64,000 nucleotides of DNA from the NCBI GenBank assembly GCA_029979265.1, contig JAPOHW010000011.1, positions 62,001-126,000 on the forward strand, in the 5' to 3' direction. The notes below the pieces were generated by a model, which saw only the letters and a list, made by a program, of their open reading frames with translations, did not search any database and was not told where the DNA came from. This document shows, in pieces, positions 52,132 through 61,750 of the stretch. Within the stretch, counting starts at the first letter, position 1; the number at the start of each line of letters is the position of its first letter. The translations under genes were made by a program, and so were the position numbers. Source of the stretch: Actinomycetota bacterium (GTDB lineage: Bacteria; Actinomycetota; Acidimicrobiia; Acidimicrobiales; Aldehydirespiratoraceae).

Positions 52132-55119
52132 ATGAGCAACACCCCCTCAGCCGCGCAGTCCGACGCTGACGGCGTCGTTTCTGGCGGGTTTGCGCCAGAG
52201 ATCGACGCGCTCAGGCGCCGACTCGGGCGCGAGCAGGAACGTTTGCGTCTGGCAGAGGAGCAGGCGATTGGACGAGTCTCGACGTTGCTTGACGACATCG
52301 CGTCCATCACCGAAGAACGAGACTCCCTGCGAGCGCAGCTCTCTACGGCACTGGTCGGCTGGTCGGCCGGTACCGACGACACGGACGTGGGCACAGCGCT
52401 CTGGAACTTCACGCTCGACCTGCAGCATGACGGCAGCAATCCGCTGACATCCGCCGGCGAAAGCATCGAGCGACTCCGACACGAGTGCAGCCTGTGGGGT
52501 GTGGCGTTGTTCGAGGGCTCCGCTGCGACCGGCTTCGACCTCGTCGTCGGCTCCAACGACCTTCAGGAACAAGACCGTGCGTTCGATGTCAGCCGATCGG
52601 TCGATTTCGAAAAGATCTCCGATCGCTGTCGTTCCAACACGGTCACCTCCCTCGCACTCGTAGACCTTGTCACCGATCAAGACCTCCTCGACTCACGAGT
52701 GCTCGATGACCTGTGGGTCTCGTTCGGCTTGGCACTCGAGAGCGACGGCACAGAACACATCGTGATGTGTGTCAGCGAAGGCGACCAGGGCAGAGGGCTT
52801 CGTGAGGTTGTCTGCGTCTACACCATGGCGGAAATGAACTATGTCCTCATGGACAAGCTCTCGGCCGACAGGGCTGCAGAGGAGGCGGCTGGTGATCATC
52901 ACTTTTTGGAGACCGTTGTTCACTGCCTGCAGAAGCTCGAATCCATCGAACACGCCTCCGCCGAAACCGTCATCGAGGACGCCCTCGAGGCGTTCGCACG
53001 AATCGAGAACGTCAATGCCCTTGTCTGGTGGGAGATCGACGAGCAGAACGAGCAGTACCGCCGTCTCTTCACCGTTGTCGAGGAAGCGTACGGCGGCCGC
53101 CCGATTGTGCCCGCAGCTGCGTTCGGAACGCGTCCGTTCATGGATCGGGTCAGGTTGGAAGGGACAAGTTGGGTCATACCTGACAAGCCAACACCGCTGA
53201 ACCCGAGCATGCTCGGCGTGGTTCCTGTCACCGACTCCACCCGCCGCGGGTTCTTGCTCGCAGCACGAGAGAGTTCAGAAGCGTGGGATCCGTCGTTGAC
53301 AGAGCGCCTGCAAACCGTGTCGAACCTGATCCACTTGGGATTGATCTCGCTTTCGCAGACGAGTCGAATCGATGCGGTCGTCGCCCGATCCTCGATTCCG
53401 GTCGTGGTACGGAGACAAAGCGACCTCAGCTTGGTCGACTGCAACAACGCGTTCAGTGAACTCGTCGGAATGCAGAAGGAGGAACTGCTCGGCACCGGTC
53501 CAGAACATGTCCTGTACCCCTCGGTTCTCGAGGTTCCGAATGATCTGCGAGACGAATCCGCATGGATGTTCGAACACGTCGGGGAGTACAACGCATTCGA
53601 AGGCCATCCGGGAGTCAAGCGCGTCTATCGAACCGAAGCGGGGCCGCCACGTCTCACGCTCACCTTCTGCACTGCGCCACTCGATTCCGGCGAGATCATC
53701 AACTTCATCTTCGACGAGACCGAATCTGCCACCGCGCTGAAGGATGCGCATTCGCTGGCCGCCACGGATCCGCTCACTCACCTGCTGAATCGGCTCGGTT
53801 TCCTCGACGAGGTGGGAAAGCTGTACCAACGCGCCCACGGGCTTTTGATCGCCGTTGTCGACATCGATCGTTTTCGACACATCAACGAGGACTTCGATGT
53901 TGCCGTCGGCGACTCTGTGCTCTGCGCCATTGCCGAGCGTCTGTCACACGGTGCTGCGTCCTTCTTCGATGAACGCGAAGTTCGAAGCGGGAGGGTCGGA
54001 CCGGACACCTTTGCAATCGCCGTCCAAGGACCACTCGCACGGCACCAGTCCGAGCACCTTGCCCGCCACTTGATCGAGGAGAGCGGTCGGTCGATCGATC
54101 TACCGCCAGAACTGCAAACTCCCTGGGGTGCAGCGCTCGAACCATCGGTGAGCATCGGCCTCGTGAACGTGACCAAAGGTCACGACATCGACGAACGCCT
54201 GGATCATGAACTGAAGACAGCGCTGAGCAAGGCGACGGATGCGGCACAGAGGCCCAAAGAGCAGGGTGGCCGAAGTTTCCGCTGGTACGAGGAACGTGCA
54301 ACAAGTACTTCGGCAGCTCGCCTCGCGCTGGAGACGGAGCTTCGCCGGGCGTTGCACAACGACGAGTTCCGCGCGTTCTTCCAACCGATCGTGTCGATGG
54401 CAACCGGCGAGATCCTCGGTGCCGAGGCGCTCGTGCGCTGGCAGCATCCACGCGATGGGCTGACGGGTCCGGGTGCCTTCATCGAGTTGGCCGAACAGGT
54501 CGGCCTGGCCGAAGAAATCAGCAATGTCGTGCTCCAACAGGCGGCCCAGGAATGCCAAAACTGGGATGGACCGTACGTGAGCGTGAATCTGGCGCCAAAG
54601 CAGCTCGGACATCTGGCGGGCACACCAGACTTCATTCGCGGCGTGTTGACAAAAACCGGTCTGCCCCCAGGCCGACTTAAGGTGGAAGTCACCGAGCGTT
54701 CGATCATCAGAGACATCGCCGAAGCAAGGACGACCCTGCAACACCTTCGGGACTATGGCGTGTCGATCCTGTTGGATGACTTCGGAACGGGCTACAACGC
54801 GATTTCCTACCTGCGTGACCTCCCGGTTGACGGGCTCAAAATCGATCGATCGTTCGTCTCGAACCTGTCGGCCGCAGACGCGAGCAGCGAGCAAAGCGTC
54901 TCGACAGATGCCAAGTTCATCAGAATCATCACCGGTGTCGCAGACACGTTTGCACTGGACTGCATCGCAGAGGGAATCGAGAACGACGACCAGCGACTCG
55001 CTCTCCAACGAGCAGGCATCGACGCAGCCCAGGGCTACTTCTTCTACCGTCCCATGCCCCCCAGACAGTTCCAGGAATTGGTCCTGTCGCAGCGCACAGC
55101 GAACATTGCCGGCTCATAG
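52132..55119 (+). CDS. GGDEF-EAL c-di-GMP protein with GAF and PAS regions
   Basis: The 995-residue protein has an N-terminal coiled coil (about 20-70), a region of unknown fold, a GAF-like domain (about 260-405), a PAS domain (about 415-530, VVARSSIPVVVRR and NNAFSELVGM), a GGDEF domain (about 545-700) and an EAL domain (about 722-990). The GGDEF signature reads GPDTF, so cyclase activity is unlikely. The EAL domain keeps AEALVRW, the glutamate of VEVTERS, DDFGTGYNAISYL, LKIDRSFV and IAEGIEND, so it should degrade c-di-GMP. It probably answers to the H-NOX protein encoded just before it. It looks less GC-rich than its neighbours. Confidence 0.93.
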   Translation: MSNTPSAAQSDADGVVSGGFAPEIDALRRRLGREQERLRLAEEQAIGRVSTLLDDIASITEERDSLRAQLSTALVGWSAGTDDTDVGTALWNFTLDLQHDGSNPLTSAGESIERLRHECSLWGVALFEGSAATGFDLVVGSNDLQEQDRAFDVSRSVDFEKISDRCRSNTVTSLALVDLVTDQDLLDSRVLDDLWVSFGLALESDGTEHIVMCVSEGDQGRGLREVVCVYTMAEMNYVLMDKLSADRAAEEAAGDHHFLETVVHCLQKLESIEHASAETVIEDALEAFARIENVNALVWWEIDEQNEQYRRLFTVVEEAYGGRPIVPAAAFGTRPFMDRVRLEGTSWVIPDKPTPLNPSMLGVVPVTDSTRRGFLLAARESSEAWDPSLTERLQTVSNLIHLGLISLSQTSRIDAVVARSSIPVVVRRQSDLSLVDCNNAFSELVGMQKEELLGTGPEHVLYPSVLEVPNDLRDESAWMFEHVGEYNAFEGHPGVKRVYRTEAGPPRLTLTFCTAPLDSGEIINFIFDETESATALKDAHSLAATDPLTHLLNRLGFLDEVGKLYQRAHGLLIAVVDIDRFRHINEDFDVAVGDSVLCAIAERLSHGAASFFDEREVRSGRVGPDTFAIAVQGPLARHQSEHLARHLIEESGRSIDLPPELQTPWGAALEPSVSIGLVNVTKGHDIDERLDHELKTALSKATDAAQRPKEQGGRSFRWYEERATSTSAARLALETELRRALHNDEFRAFFQPIVSMATGEILGAEALVRWQHPRDGLTGPGAFIELAEQVGLAEEISNVVLQQAAQECQNWDGPYVSVNLAPKQLGHLAGTPDFIRGVLTKTGLPPGRLKVEVTERSIIRDIAEARTTLQHLRDYGVSILLDDFGTGYNAISYLRDLPVDGLKIDRSFVSNLSAADASSEQSVSTDAKFIRIITGVADTFALDCIAEGIENDDQRLALQRAGIDAAQGYFFYRPMPPRQFQELVLSQRTANIAGS

Positions 55120-55233
55120 CTCGCCGAGTTTGGCCATGGCGTCCGACACAGCGACCGCCCAGGACGTTCGACCCGTTCTCCCTCCCATCATCTGCACCGA
55201 ATCCGGTAGCTCCGACCGACCGATTGGAAAATC

Positions 55234-56511
55234 GTGACCGACACGCAATCCACTCCGTCCGACGCGAACGGATCTGGCCCGATGCACGACAGCGGCAACG
55301 ATCACTCGCGCCCCTCGGTGCAGAACTGGCAAACCGACTTCGATCATCAACATCCCGACTACGCAGCTGCAGCACCAACGATTTGGGAACAGATCCGTAC
55401 CAGCGGCTGTCCTATCGCTCACTCCGAGCGCTACGGCGGTACCTGGCTACCCACCAGTCATGACGATGTTGCGGCGATCAGCAAGGACTACGAACACTTC
55501 TCGAGCCAGGGGGTTGTGGTCACCGAATACCGACCCGACATTCCCGCACCGATGGGCTACGCCCCGCCGATCACGAGCGATCCGCCGTTCCACCAGATCG
55601 CGCGCAGCATTCTGCTGAAGTTCTTCTCGCCCAGGGCCATCGACGGCTGGGAACCAGTGGCCCGGGACACCTGTCGCCGACTCATCGCCGACATCCAGGG
55701 CCGGATCGCCGTCGGTGACGACGTCATCGATTGTGCGCAGAGCTACAGCCAGCACATCCCAGTGATGATCATGGCCGACATGCTCGGCCTGCCTCGCGAG
55801 GACGGCGACCTCTTTCGTCGTTTCATCCACAACATCATGGAGCAGGGTGGCGGCGGTGAGGAACTGCCGTACGAGGACACGATCGACTTCTATCTCGACA
55901 GTCATGTTGCGGCCCGTCGAGCCAACCTCGGTGAGGATCTGATCTCCTATCTCTGCCAAGCCGAGATCGAGGGCATGGCCCTGCTCGACGAGCACGTGCG
56001 CGGCACGATCGCCCTGCTCATCATCGCCGGCATCGACACCACGTGGTCGGCGATCGGTGCGTCCATGTGGCACATGGCCCAGCATCCCGACCACCGAGCT
56101 CGATGGATCAACGAGCCCGACGTACAGCCTTTCGCCCTGGAGGAGTTTCTCCGCTTCTACGCGCCGGTGACGATGGCACGACTCCTGGCCAAAGACATCG
56201 AGTTCGAGGGGTGCCCGATGAAAGCCGGTGAGTGGACACTGCTCCCGTTCCCCGCAGCCAACCGAGACCCTGCGTTCTTCGACCGAGCCGACGAGTTCGT
56301 CATGGACCGCGCCCGGAACCGGCACGCGGCGTTCGGGCTGGGCATCCATCGCTGCATCGGTTCGAACCTTGCCCGAATGGAACTGCGCGTTGCCATGGAG
56401 GAATGGATGCAGGCGTTCCCGGAGTTCGAACTCGCCGATCCCGACGCTGTCACCTGGTCGACCGGGCAGGTCCGCGGACCCCGTCAGCTTCCCATGCGCT
56501 TCCCCGCATGA
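55234..56511 (+). CDS. Cytochrome P450
   Basis: The 425-residue protein has the I-helix AGIDTTWSAIGASMWHMAQ, the ExxR in EEFLRFYAP and the heme loop FGLGIHRCIGSNLARME with the cysteine ligand. It is soluble, like other bacterial P450s fed by small ferredoxins; a ferredoxin gene follows within 20 bases. The substrate is unknown. GTG 55234 has no clear ribosome site; the first 30 residues are not conserved, so a later start is possible. Confidence 0.93.
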   Translation: MTDTQSTPSDANGSGPMHDSGNDHSRPSVQNWQTDFDHQHPDYAAAAPTIWEQIRTSGCPIAHSERYGGTWLPTSHDDVAAISKDYEHFSSQGVVVTEYRPDIPAPMGYAPPITSDPPFHQIARSILLKFFSPRAIDGWEPVARDTCRRLIADIQGRIAVGDDVIDCAQSYSQHIPVMIMADMLGLPREDGDLFRRFIHNIMEQGGGGEELPYEDTIDFYLDSHVAARRANLGEDLISYLCQAEIEGMALLDEHVRGTIALLIIAGIDTTWSAIGASMWHMAQHPDHRARWINEPDVQPFALEEFLRFYAPVTMARLLAKDIEFEGCPMKAGEWTLLPFPAANRDPAFFDRADEFVMDRARNRHAAFGLGIHRCIGSNLARMELRVAMEEWMQAFPEFELADPDAVTWSTGQVRGPRQLPMRFPA

Positions 56512-56513
56512 CC

Positions 56514-56519
56514 TAAGGT
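56514..56519 (+). promoter_or_regulatory. -10 box of ferredoxin gene
   Basis: TAAGGT ends seven bases before GTG 56527 and selects it over the GTG at 56518. Confidence 0.45.
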
Positions 56520-56526
56520 GCCATCC

Positions 56527-56721
56527 GTGAAGATCAAGTACGACCGTTCCGCGTGCCAGGGCCACAACCGGTGCTACATGCTCGCCCCTGAGCTGTTCGA
56601 CACCGACGACGAGGGCTACGCCGTCTTGCTCGTCGAAGGTGATGTGCCCGCCGACCTCGAGGAAAAAGCGCGACTCGCCGCCGACAACTGCCCCGAGTTC
56701 GCCATCGAAATCGAGGAGTAG
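56527..56721 (+). CDS. P450-associated 3Fe-4S-type ferredoxin
   Basis: The 64-residue protein has CQGHNRC (CxxxxxC) and a third cysteine in NCPEFAIEI, the three-ligand pattern of the ferredoxins that donate electrons to actinobacterial P450s. The place of a fourth ligand is filled by histidine (QGH), as in many of these. It lies directly after the P450 gene. A -10 box and a short leader suggest it can also be transcribed alone. Confidence 0.92.
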   Translation: MKIKYDRSACQGHNRCYMLAPELFDTDDEGYAVLLVEGDVPADLEEKARLAADNCPEFAIEIEE

Positions 56722-56724
56722 GAT
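56719..56724 (+). promoter_or_regulatory. -10 box overlapping ferredoxin stop codon
   Basis: TAGGAT begins with the TAG stop of the ferredoxin gene and ends seven bases before ATG 56732. Confidence 0.4.
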
Positions 56725-56731
56725 CCGCGCC

Positions 56732-57754
56732 ATGCGGATCCTCAAATTCGAATCGACCGAGGCCTTCATTGCGCTCGACCTCGACGGCGCTGACGCGTCG
56801 TCCGGCCCGGTTCGATGGGCACCGAAAGTGCTGCAGGGTGGGGCCAAGGATTTGGCGAGATCGCAGACCTATACCTACGCCGCACTCGAGATGCGCCGGG
56901 GTGGTGCCTCCGCTGGAATCTCGGCGGCTCCCGATGCTCGTGGTCCGGCCGTCGAAGCGTTCGTTGCCGAGGTTGCCGCCCTCGTCGCAGACAGCACCTA
57001 CCTGCCCGATGCCGCCAAGGGTGTGAGCATCGACGACCTCGCCGTCCTGCGTGCCGATGACCCCCGTGACTCGGCCCGCCTCGATGCAGCTGCGACCCGA
57101 TTCGACTCGCTGTCGGCAGCCGTCACCGCCGATGCCATCGTCGGCCTCGACGGTCGCACCGTCGCCATCGAGGGCTTCGGTGAAGCGGGTCCCGACCTTG
57201 CAGCCGCAATCGCCACTCGCGGAGGGAAGCTCATCGCTGTCTCCACCTCCGTGGGAACCGTGACCGACGACACCGGTATCGAGACGGCTGCCCTCACCGA
57301 GGCCTTCGCTGCCGAGGGCGCCGACTCGGTCCAACGGTTCGGCGATGTCGGCCACCCGATGGCCATCTTCGGAAGTGGTGCAGACATCACATTCACCGGT
57401 TCGAAGACCGGCATCGTCGATCACACGGTCGCTGGTCAGTTGGCCGACTCGGTTGCCCTTGTCGCCTCGGGTCGCCTCCCGCTGACCGCTCGAGCCTTGG
57501 CCGTGCTCCGCGCCGCCGATGTCGCCGTACCGGCTGATTTCATCTCGCTCGCTGGCGGAACCATCGCAGCATGGAGTGACCCAGCCCGTGCCGACGCCGA
57601 GGTGACCAACGAGATCACTGCGACGGTGACCGAACTCTGCAACGAGCACCGAAACCACGACGAGGGTCCATTCCTCGCTGCGTGCTTCGTCGCCGAGTCA
57701 TTCCTCTCGACCTGGCAGGACGCGTTGCCGTTCGGGCGCCCGCTCGCGCCGTAG
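56732..57754 (+). CDS. Degenerate Glu/Leu/Phe/Val-dehydrogenase-like protein
   Basis: The 340-residue protein resembles amino acid dehydrogenases: a Rossmann-type VAIEGFGEAGPDLAAAIA then KLIAVSTSVGTV, and an upstream segment SQTYTYAALEMRRGGASAGI. In active enzymes that segment carries two lysines (MTYK and GGGK); here they appear as tyrosine and serine. So the fold is kept but normal amino acid oxidation is doubtful. It follows P450 and ferredoxin within 11 bases and may be part of their pathway, or a reductase-like partner; this is a guess. Confidence 0.7.
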   Translation: MRILKFESTEAFIALDLDGADASSGPVRWAPKVLQGGAKDLARSQTYTYAALEMRRGGASAGISAAPDARGPAVEAFVAEVAALVADSTYLPDAAKGVSIDDLAVLRADDPRDSARLDAAATRFDSLSAAVTADAIVGLDGRTVAIEGFGEAGPDLAAAIATRGGKLIAVSTSVGTVTDDTGIETAALTEAFAAEGADSVQRFGDVGHPMAIFGSGADITFTGSKTGIVDHTVAGQLADSVALVASGRLPLTARALAVLRAADVAVPADFISLAGGTIAAWSDPARADAEVTNEITATVTELCNEHRNHDEGPFLAACFVAESFLSTWQDALPFGRPLAP

Positions 57755-57837
57755 CGCCGCTCGAGTCTCGACAGTCCTTGTCACCGCCATCGGCTCGACA
57801 AGCCCGCCTCGGCCGAAGGACGCACAGCGACGACAGT

Positions 57838-57865
57838 TGACGGGGGTGGGCGTGCACCCCCGTCA
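57838..57865. terminator. Strong bidirectional hairpin
   Basis: TGACGGGGGTG (57838-57848), loop GGCGTG, and CACCCCCGTCA (57855-57865) form a perfect 11-bp stem between the convergent P450 operon and cox operon. Confidence 0.75.
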
Positions 57866-57894
57866 GCTTGTCAGCATGTTGTGGGCAGGTCGGG

Positions 57895-58713
57895 TCAGCC
57901 CGACGCCTCGGTGATACCCCGGCCGACGAGGACGCGAGCGAGGTGCTTGCGGTACTCGGCGTCGGCGTTGAGATCCTCGGGCGGGTCGGTGTCGTCACCG
58001 GCAACCGAAGCTGCGTCGGCGCCACCGCCACCGGCGAGGCCCGCCTCGACACCGCTGTGACGCATCGGAGCGGAGCCCATGTTGACCAATGCAACCTTCG
58101 GCGCATCACCGAGCATCACGGCTGCACCAACGATTGCCCAGTCCTGGGCACGACGATTGAACTTCTGGTAACTCCAGCCCACGCCGGCCGCTTTGGGAAT
58201 ACGGATCTCGGTGATGATCTCGTCGCCGGCGAGGGCGGTCTCAAGAAAGCCGGTGAAGAAATCGCTCGCTGCGATCTCGCGTTCACCGCCGGGTCCCCTT
58301 GCTACCAAGACGCCTCCGTGGGCGAGCAGCGCAGCGGGCAGGTCTGATGCTGGGTCTCCATGGGCGAGCGAGCCACCCAGGGTGCCCCGGTGACGAACCT
58401 GAGGATCGCCGACCTGACCGGCCACATGACGCAGCAACGGTGCCTCGGTGGCCAACAATTCGCTGGTCTCGATCGCCCGATGCGTGGTCATTGCGCCGAT
58501 GGCGACATGGTCGCCGCCGTCGTTGATGTAACTGAGGTCGCTGATCCGACCGATGTCGACCACGACACCGGGTGTGGCGAGCCGGAACCGCATCAGCGGG
58601 ATGAGGCTGTGGCCACCAGCCAGCAACTTCGCGTCGTCGCCGTGCTCGGCCAACGCAGCAATCGCAGCGTCGGCCGAATCGGCCACCTGGTAGTCGAATG
58701 CGGCCGGGATCAT
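57895..58713 (-). CDS. coxM: CO-dehydrogenase-type FAD subunit
   Basis: The 272-residue protein has the two flavin motifs LLAGGHSLIPLMRFRLATP and TLGGSLAHGDPASDLPAALLA of the CoxM/CutM family. It carries electrons from the Fe-S subunit to an acceptor. ATG 58713 overlaps the coxL stop by four bases. It is the last gene of coxS-coxL-coxM, in the order S-L-M rather than M-S-L as in the classical Oligotropha operon. Confidence 0.93.
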   Translation of the reverse strand: MIPAAFDYQVADSADAAIAALAEHGDDAKLLAGGHSLIPLMRFRLATPGVVVDIGRISDLSYINDGGDHVAIGAMTTHRAIETSELLATEAPLLRHVAGQVGDPQVRHRGTLGGSLAHGDPASDLPAALLAHGGVLVARGPGGEREIAASDFFTGFLETALAGDEIITEIRIPKAAGVGWSYQKFNRRAQDWAIVGAAVMLGDAPKVALVNMGSAPMRHSGVEAGLAGGGGADAASVAGDDTDPPEDLNADAEYRKHLARVLVGRGITEASG

Positions 58714-61106
58714 GCCTGGCCTCCCTTCGCCTCGTTGATGGTTCGCCACACTCGTTGGGGTGTGGCCGGCATGTCCATGTCGACCACGCCGTATGGGCTG
58801 AGCGCATCGACCACTGCGTTCATCACCGCAGCAGCCGAACTGATGGTGCCGGCCTCGCCAGCACCCTTCACCCCGAGTGGATTGCTGGTGCTCGGGGTGA
58901 CGGTGTAGTCGGTGACCATGCTCGGCACGTCCGCCGCCGACGGGACCAGGTAGTCCATCATCGACGGGTTGGTGAGATTGCCGTCCTCGTCGTAGCAAGC
59001 CTCTTCAAAGAGCGCTTGTGCGACGCCTTGCACGATGCCGCCGTGGACCTGGCCCTCGACGATCATCGGGTTGATCTGGTTGCCGCAATCGTCGACAGCC
59101 ACGTAGCTGAGCAGCTCGACCGCGCCGGTGTCTTCGTCGATCTCGACCGCACACACGTGGGTGCCGAACGGGAAGACGAAGTTGGTCGGATCGAACGTGA
59201 CCTGCTCCTGCAAGTTCGGCTCCATGCCGTCGGGGAGATTGTGCGCAGTGAACGCGCCGAAAGCGATCGCCTGAATCGGCATGGCTTGGTCGGGCGATCC
59301 CGACACCGAGAACATGCCGCCGGCGAACTCCAAGTCGTCGGCCGACGCCTCCATCTGATGGGCTGCGATCTGCTTGGCCTTCTCGACGACCTTGTCGCAC
59401 GCTGCCGCAATGGCAACACCGCCAACGGCGAGTGACCGCGAGCCGTAGGTATCGAGCCCGAGCGGACTGATGGCGGTGTCGGAGTGCAACACGGTGACGT
59501 CTTCGGGTGGGATCCCGAGCTTGTCGGCAACGATCTGCGACCAGGTGGTCTCGTGGCCCTGCCCGTGGGGGGTGGAGCCCGACACGACCTCGGCCTTGCC
59601 TGTAGGCAAGAGCCTCACCGTGGCGTGCTCCCATCCACCTGCGCCGTAGCTGAGACCACCGAGCGCACGGCTCGGGGCCAGGCCACAGATCTCGACATAG
59701 GTGACCATCCCGATCCCGAGCTGCTTCGACTCGCCGGCCGCACGACGACGAGCCTGTTCGGCTCGCAGGCCGTCGTAGTCGGCGAGTTCGAGGGCTCGGT
59801 CGAGGTTCGGGCCGTAGTGACCGGAATCGAACACCAGCGTCGACGGCACTTCGAGGTTTTCGAAGTACTCGCCACCGGCAAGGTAGTTGCGACGCCGGAT
59901 CTCATCCGGGCCGATACCGACCTGGGCAGCGAGGATGTCCATCGCCCGCTCGATCGCGTAGCTGGCTTCGGGCCGACCCGCACCGCGATAGGCATCCGTC
60001 GGGGTCAGGTTGGTGAAGTAGCCGTCACAGGTGAACCCGAAGGCGGGGACGTCATACACACCCGTGTAAAGGAAACTCCCGAGGAGCGGAACGCCGGGGG
60101 TGATCAGCATCATGTAGGCGCCCATGTCGGCATCGATATGGACCCGGACACCTTGCAGCTTGCCGTCGGCATCGGCGGCGAGCTCGATCGTCTGCAACTG
60201 ACCGCGACCTTGATGGGTCGAGAAGGCTGCTTCACTGCGAGACTCGGTCCAACGCACTGCCCGTCCCAGTCTGTTGGCGAGGGTGACGGCAAGGATCTCG
60301 TCGGGGTTGATGTTGAGCTTCGCTCCAAAGCCACCACCGACTGCCGGGGCCACCACGCGGATCTTGCTCTCGGGAATGCCGGTCGTAGCCGCAATCATCA
60401 CCTTGAGAATGTGCGGCACCTGCGTTGCGCTGTACAGGGTCACGTCACCACCCATCGGTGACGGGACGGCGAGCACCCCGCGAGGCTCCATCGCTGCGGG
60501 GATGAGCCGCTGCTGCACGAAGTTTGCCTTCACGTGGTGGGCAGGATTGGCAAACGCAGCCTCAAGGGCGTCGGGGTCGGGCACGAGGGGCCAGTGGAAG
60601 GCTTTGTTCGTCTCGTGCTCGGAGTGCGCCGTGGCAGAACCGTCACGGGCCGCCGCGATCGATGCGACGGCATCGAGCGGCTCGTAGTCGACGATGACCT
60701 GTTCGGCTGCGTCGGCTGCGCCGTAACGCGAGTCGGCGAGCACCACCGCCACGATCTCGCCGACGTGATGAACCTCATCGATCGCGGTCGGGTAGTGGGG
60801 CGGGTTCACCATGTCTTCGGTGACCGGCCAGGCACAGGGCAGTGGGGCGAGCCACAACCCCATCTCCTGCAGTTGTGGGCCGGTGAGTACCGAATGCACA
60901 CCTTCGGCGGCCTCCGCTGCCGATGTGTCGATCGATGTGATCCGGGCGTGCGCCAGCGGGCTTCGCACCATTCCCATCCAGAGTTGACCGACGACGTGGA
61001 TGTCGTCGACGTACTTGCCCTCACCAGCGAGGAGCTTCGGGTCCTCGCGGCGCTTCATCGGTGTACCGATGGCGGTCGTCGTGATCGGATCTTCAACTGC
61101 GGTCAT
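58710..61106 (-). CDS. coxL: CO-dehydrogenase-like large molybdopterin subunit, form II
   Basis: The 798-residue protein shows [15 protein letters not shown] and the active-site loop [13 protein letters not shown]. Form I CO dehydrogenases have AYxCSFR in this loop with the Mo-Cu cysteine; AYRGAGR marks form II, whose activity on CO is disputed and whose true substrates are mostly unknown. The ATG at 61106 has a perfect AGGAGG ribosome site, and the frame overlaps coxS (ATGA). Confidence 0.94.
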   Translation of the reverse strand: MTAVEDPITTTAIGTPMKRREDPKLLAGEGKYVDDIHVVGQLWMGMVRSPLAHARITSIDTSAAEAAEGVHSVLTGPQLQEMGLWLAPLPCAWPVTEDMVNPPHYPTAIDEVHHVGEIVAVVLADSRYGAADAAEQVIVDYEPLDAVASIAAARDGSATAHSEHETNKAFHWPLVPDPDALEAAFANPAHHVKANFVQQRLIPAAMEPRGVLAVPSPMGGDVTLYSATQVPHILKVMIAATTGIPESKIRVVAPAVGGGFGAKLNINPDEILAVTLANRLGRAVRWTESRSEAAFSTHQGRGQLQTIELAADADGKLQGVRVHIDADMGAYMMLITPGVPLLGSFLYTGVYDVPAFGFTCDGYFTNLTPTDAYRGAGRPEASYAIERAMDILAAQVGIGPDEIRRRNYLAGGEYFENLEVPSTLVFDSGHYGPNLDRALELADYDGLRAEQARRRAAGESKQLGIGMVTYVEICGLAPSRALGGLSYGAGGWEHATVRLLPTGKAEVVSGSTPHGQGHETTWSQIVADKLGIPPEDVTVLHSDTAISPLGLDTYGSRSLAVGGVAIAAACDKVVEKAKQIAAHQMEASADDLEFAGGMFSVSGSPDQAMPIQAIAFGAFTAHNLPDGMEPNLQEQVTFDPTNFVFPFGTHVCAVEIDEDTGAVELLSYVAVDDCGNQINPMIVEGQVHGGIVQGVAQALFEEACYDEDGNLTNPSMMDYLVPSAADVPSMVTDYTVTPSTSNPLGVKGAGEAGTISSAAAVMNAVVDALSPYGVVDMDMPATPQRVWRTINEAKGGQA

Positions 61107-61567
61107 GCCGCACCTCCTACCGAGAGCACCGCTTTCACGATGTTGTGGTACCCGGTGCAGCGGCAGAGGTTGCCCTCGAGGCCCTCGCGCACACCCGCTT
61201 CGTCGAGCCCTCCGGGGTTCTCGGCGACAAGCGATGTTGCGGCCATGACCATGCCCGGGGTGCAGTATCCGCACTGGAGGCCATGGCAATCCATGAAGGC
61301 CTGCTGCATCGGATGCAACTCGCCGTCCTCGCTGGCAAGACCTTCGATCGTGGTGATTTCGGCGCCGTCGGCCTGGACCGCGAACATGGTGCAGCTCTTG
61401 GCAGATTCACCATTGACGTGAATGGTGCAGGCACCGCACGACGACGTGTCACAGCCGACGTTGGTGCCGGTGAGCCCGAGTGTTTCTCTCAGGAAATGAA
61501 CCAGCAGGGTTCTTGGCTCGACGTCGGCTGACCGACGCTCACCGTTGACGGTGACGGAGACTTCCAC
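61103..61567 (-). CDS. coxS: CO-dehydrogenase-type 2Fe-2S subunit
   Basis: The 154-residue protein has [15 protein letters not shown], then [12 protein letters not shown] and [14 protein letters not shown], the ligands of two 2Fe-2S clusters. It links the molybdenum and flavin subunits. GTG 61567 has an AGAGGAG site about nine bases upstream. A 9-bp inverted repeat 41 bases upstream may control the operon. Confidence 0.95.
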   Translation of the reverse strand: MEVSVTVNGERRSADVEPRTLLVHFLRETLGLTGTNVGCDTSSCGACTIHVNGESAKSCTMFAVQADGAEITTIEGLASEDGELHPMQQAFMDCHGLQCGYCTPGMVMAATSLVAENPGGLDEAGVREGLEGNLCRCTGYHNIVKAVLSVGGAA

Positions 61568-61607
61568 GTACGCGCTCCTCTACTCGTTTGCGACAGCGCG
61601 TGTTTAG

Positions 61608-61632
61608 CATGTGACGCCAGTCACGTCACATG
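61608..61632. promoter_or_regulatory. Inverted repeat upstream of coxS
   Basis: CATGTGACG (61608-61616), a 7-base spacer, and CGTCACATG (61624-61632) form a perfect 9-bp inverted repeat upstream of the coxSLM operon. The spacing suits a dimeric repressor or activator such as a TetR- or Crp-type protein; which one is unknown. Confidence 0.5.
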
Positions 61633-61750
61633 CGCAGATCCGTTCCTCACTCGTGTGAACCTGCGAACCGCCTGATTTCGGCAGTTCCACAGGCTCGTGC
61701 GCGCCGCACATCATCGGCGCGCTGTGCACAACTCAACGACCGATGTCTCC

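Noticed and set aside
58710-61567. Form I (true aerobic CO-oxidising) CO dehydrogenase
   Set aside because: The active-site loop is AYRGAGR, without the cysteine of AYxCSFR, so it is form II.
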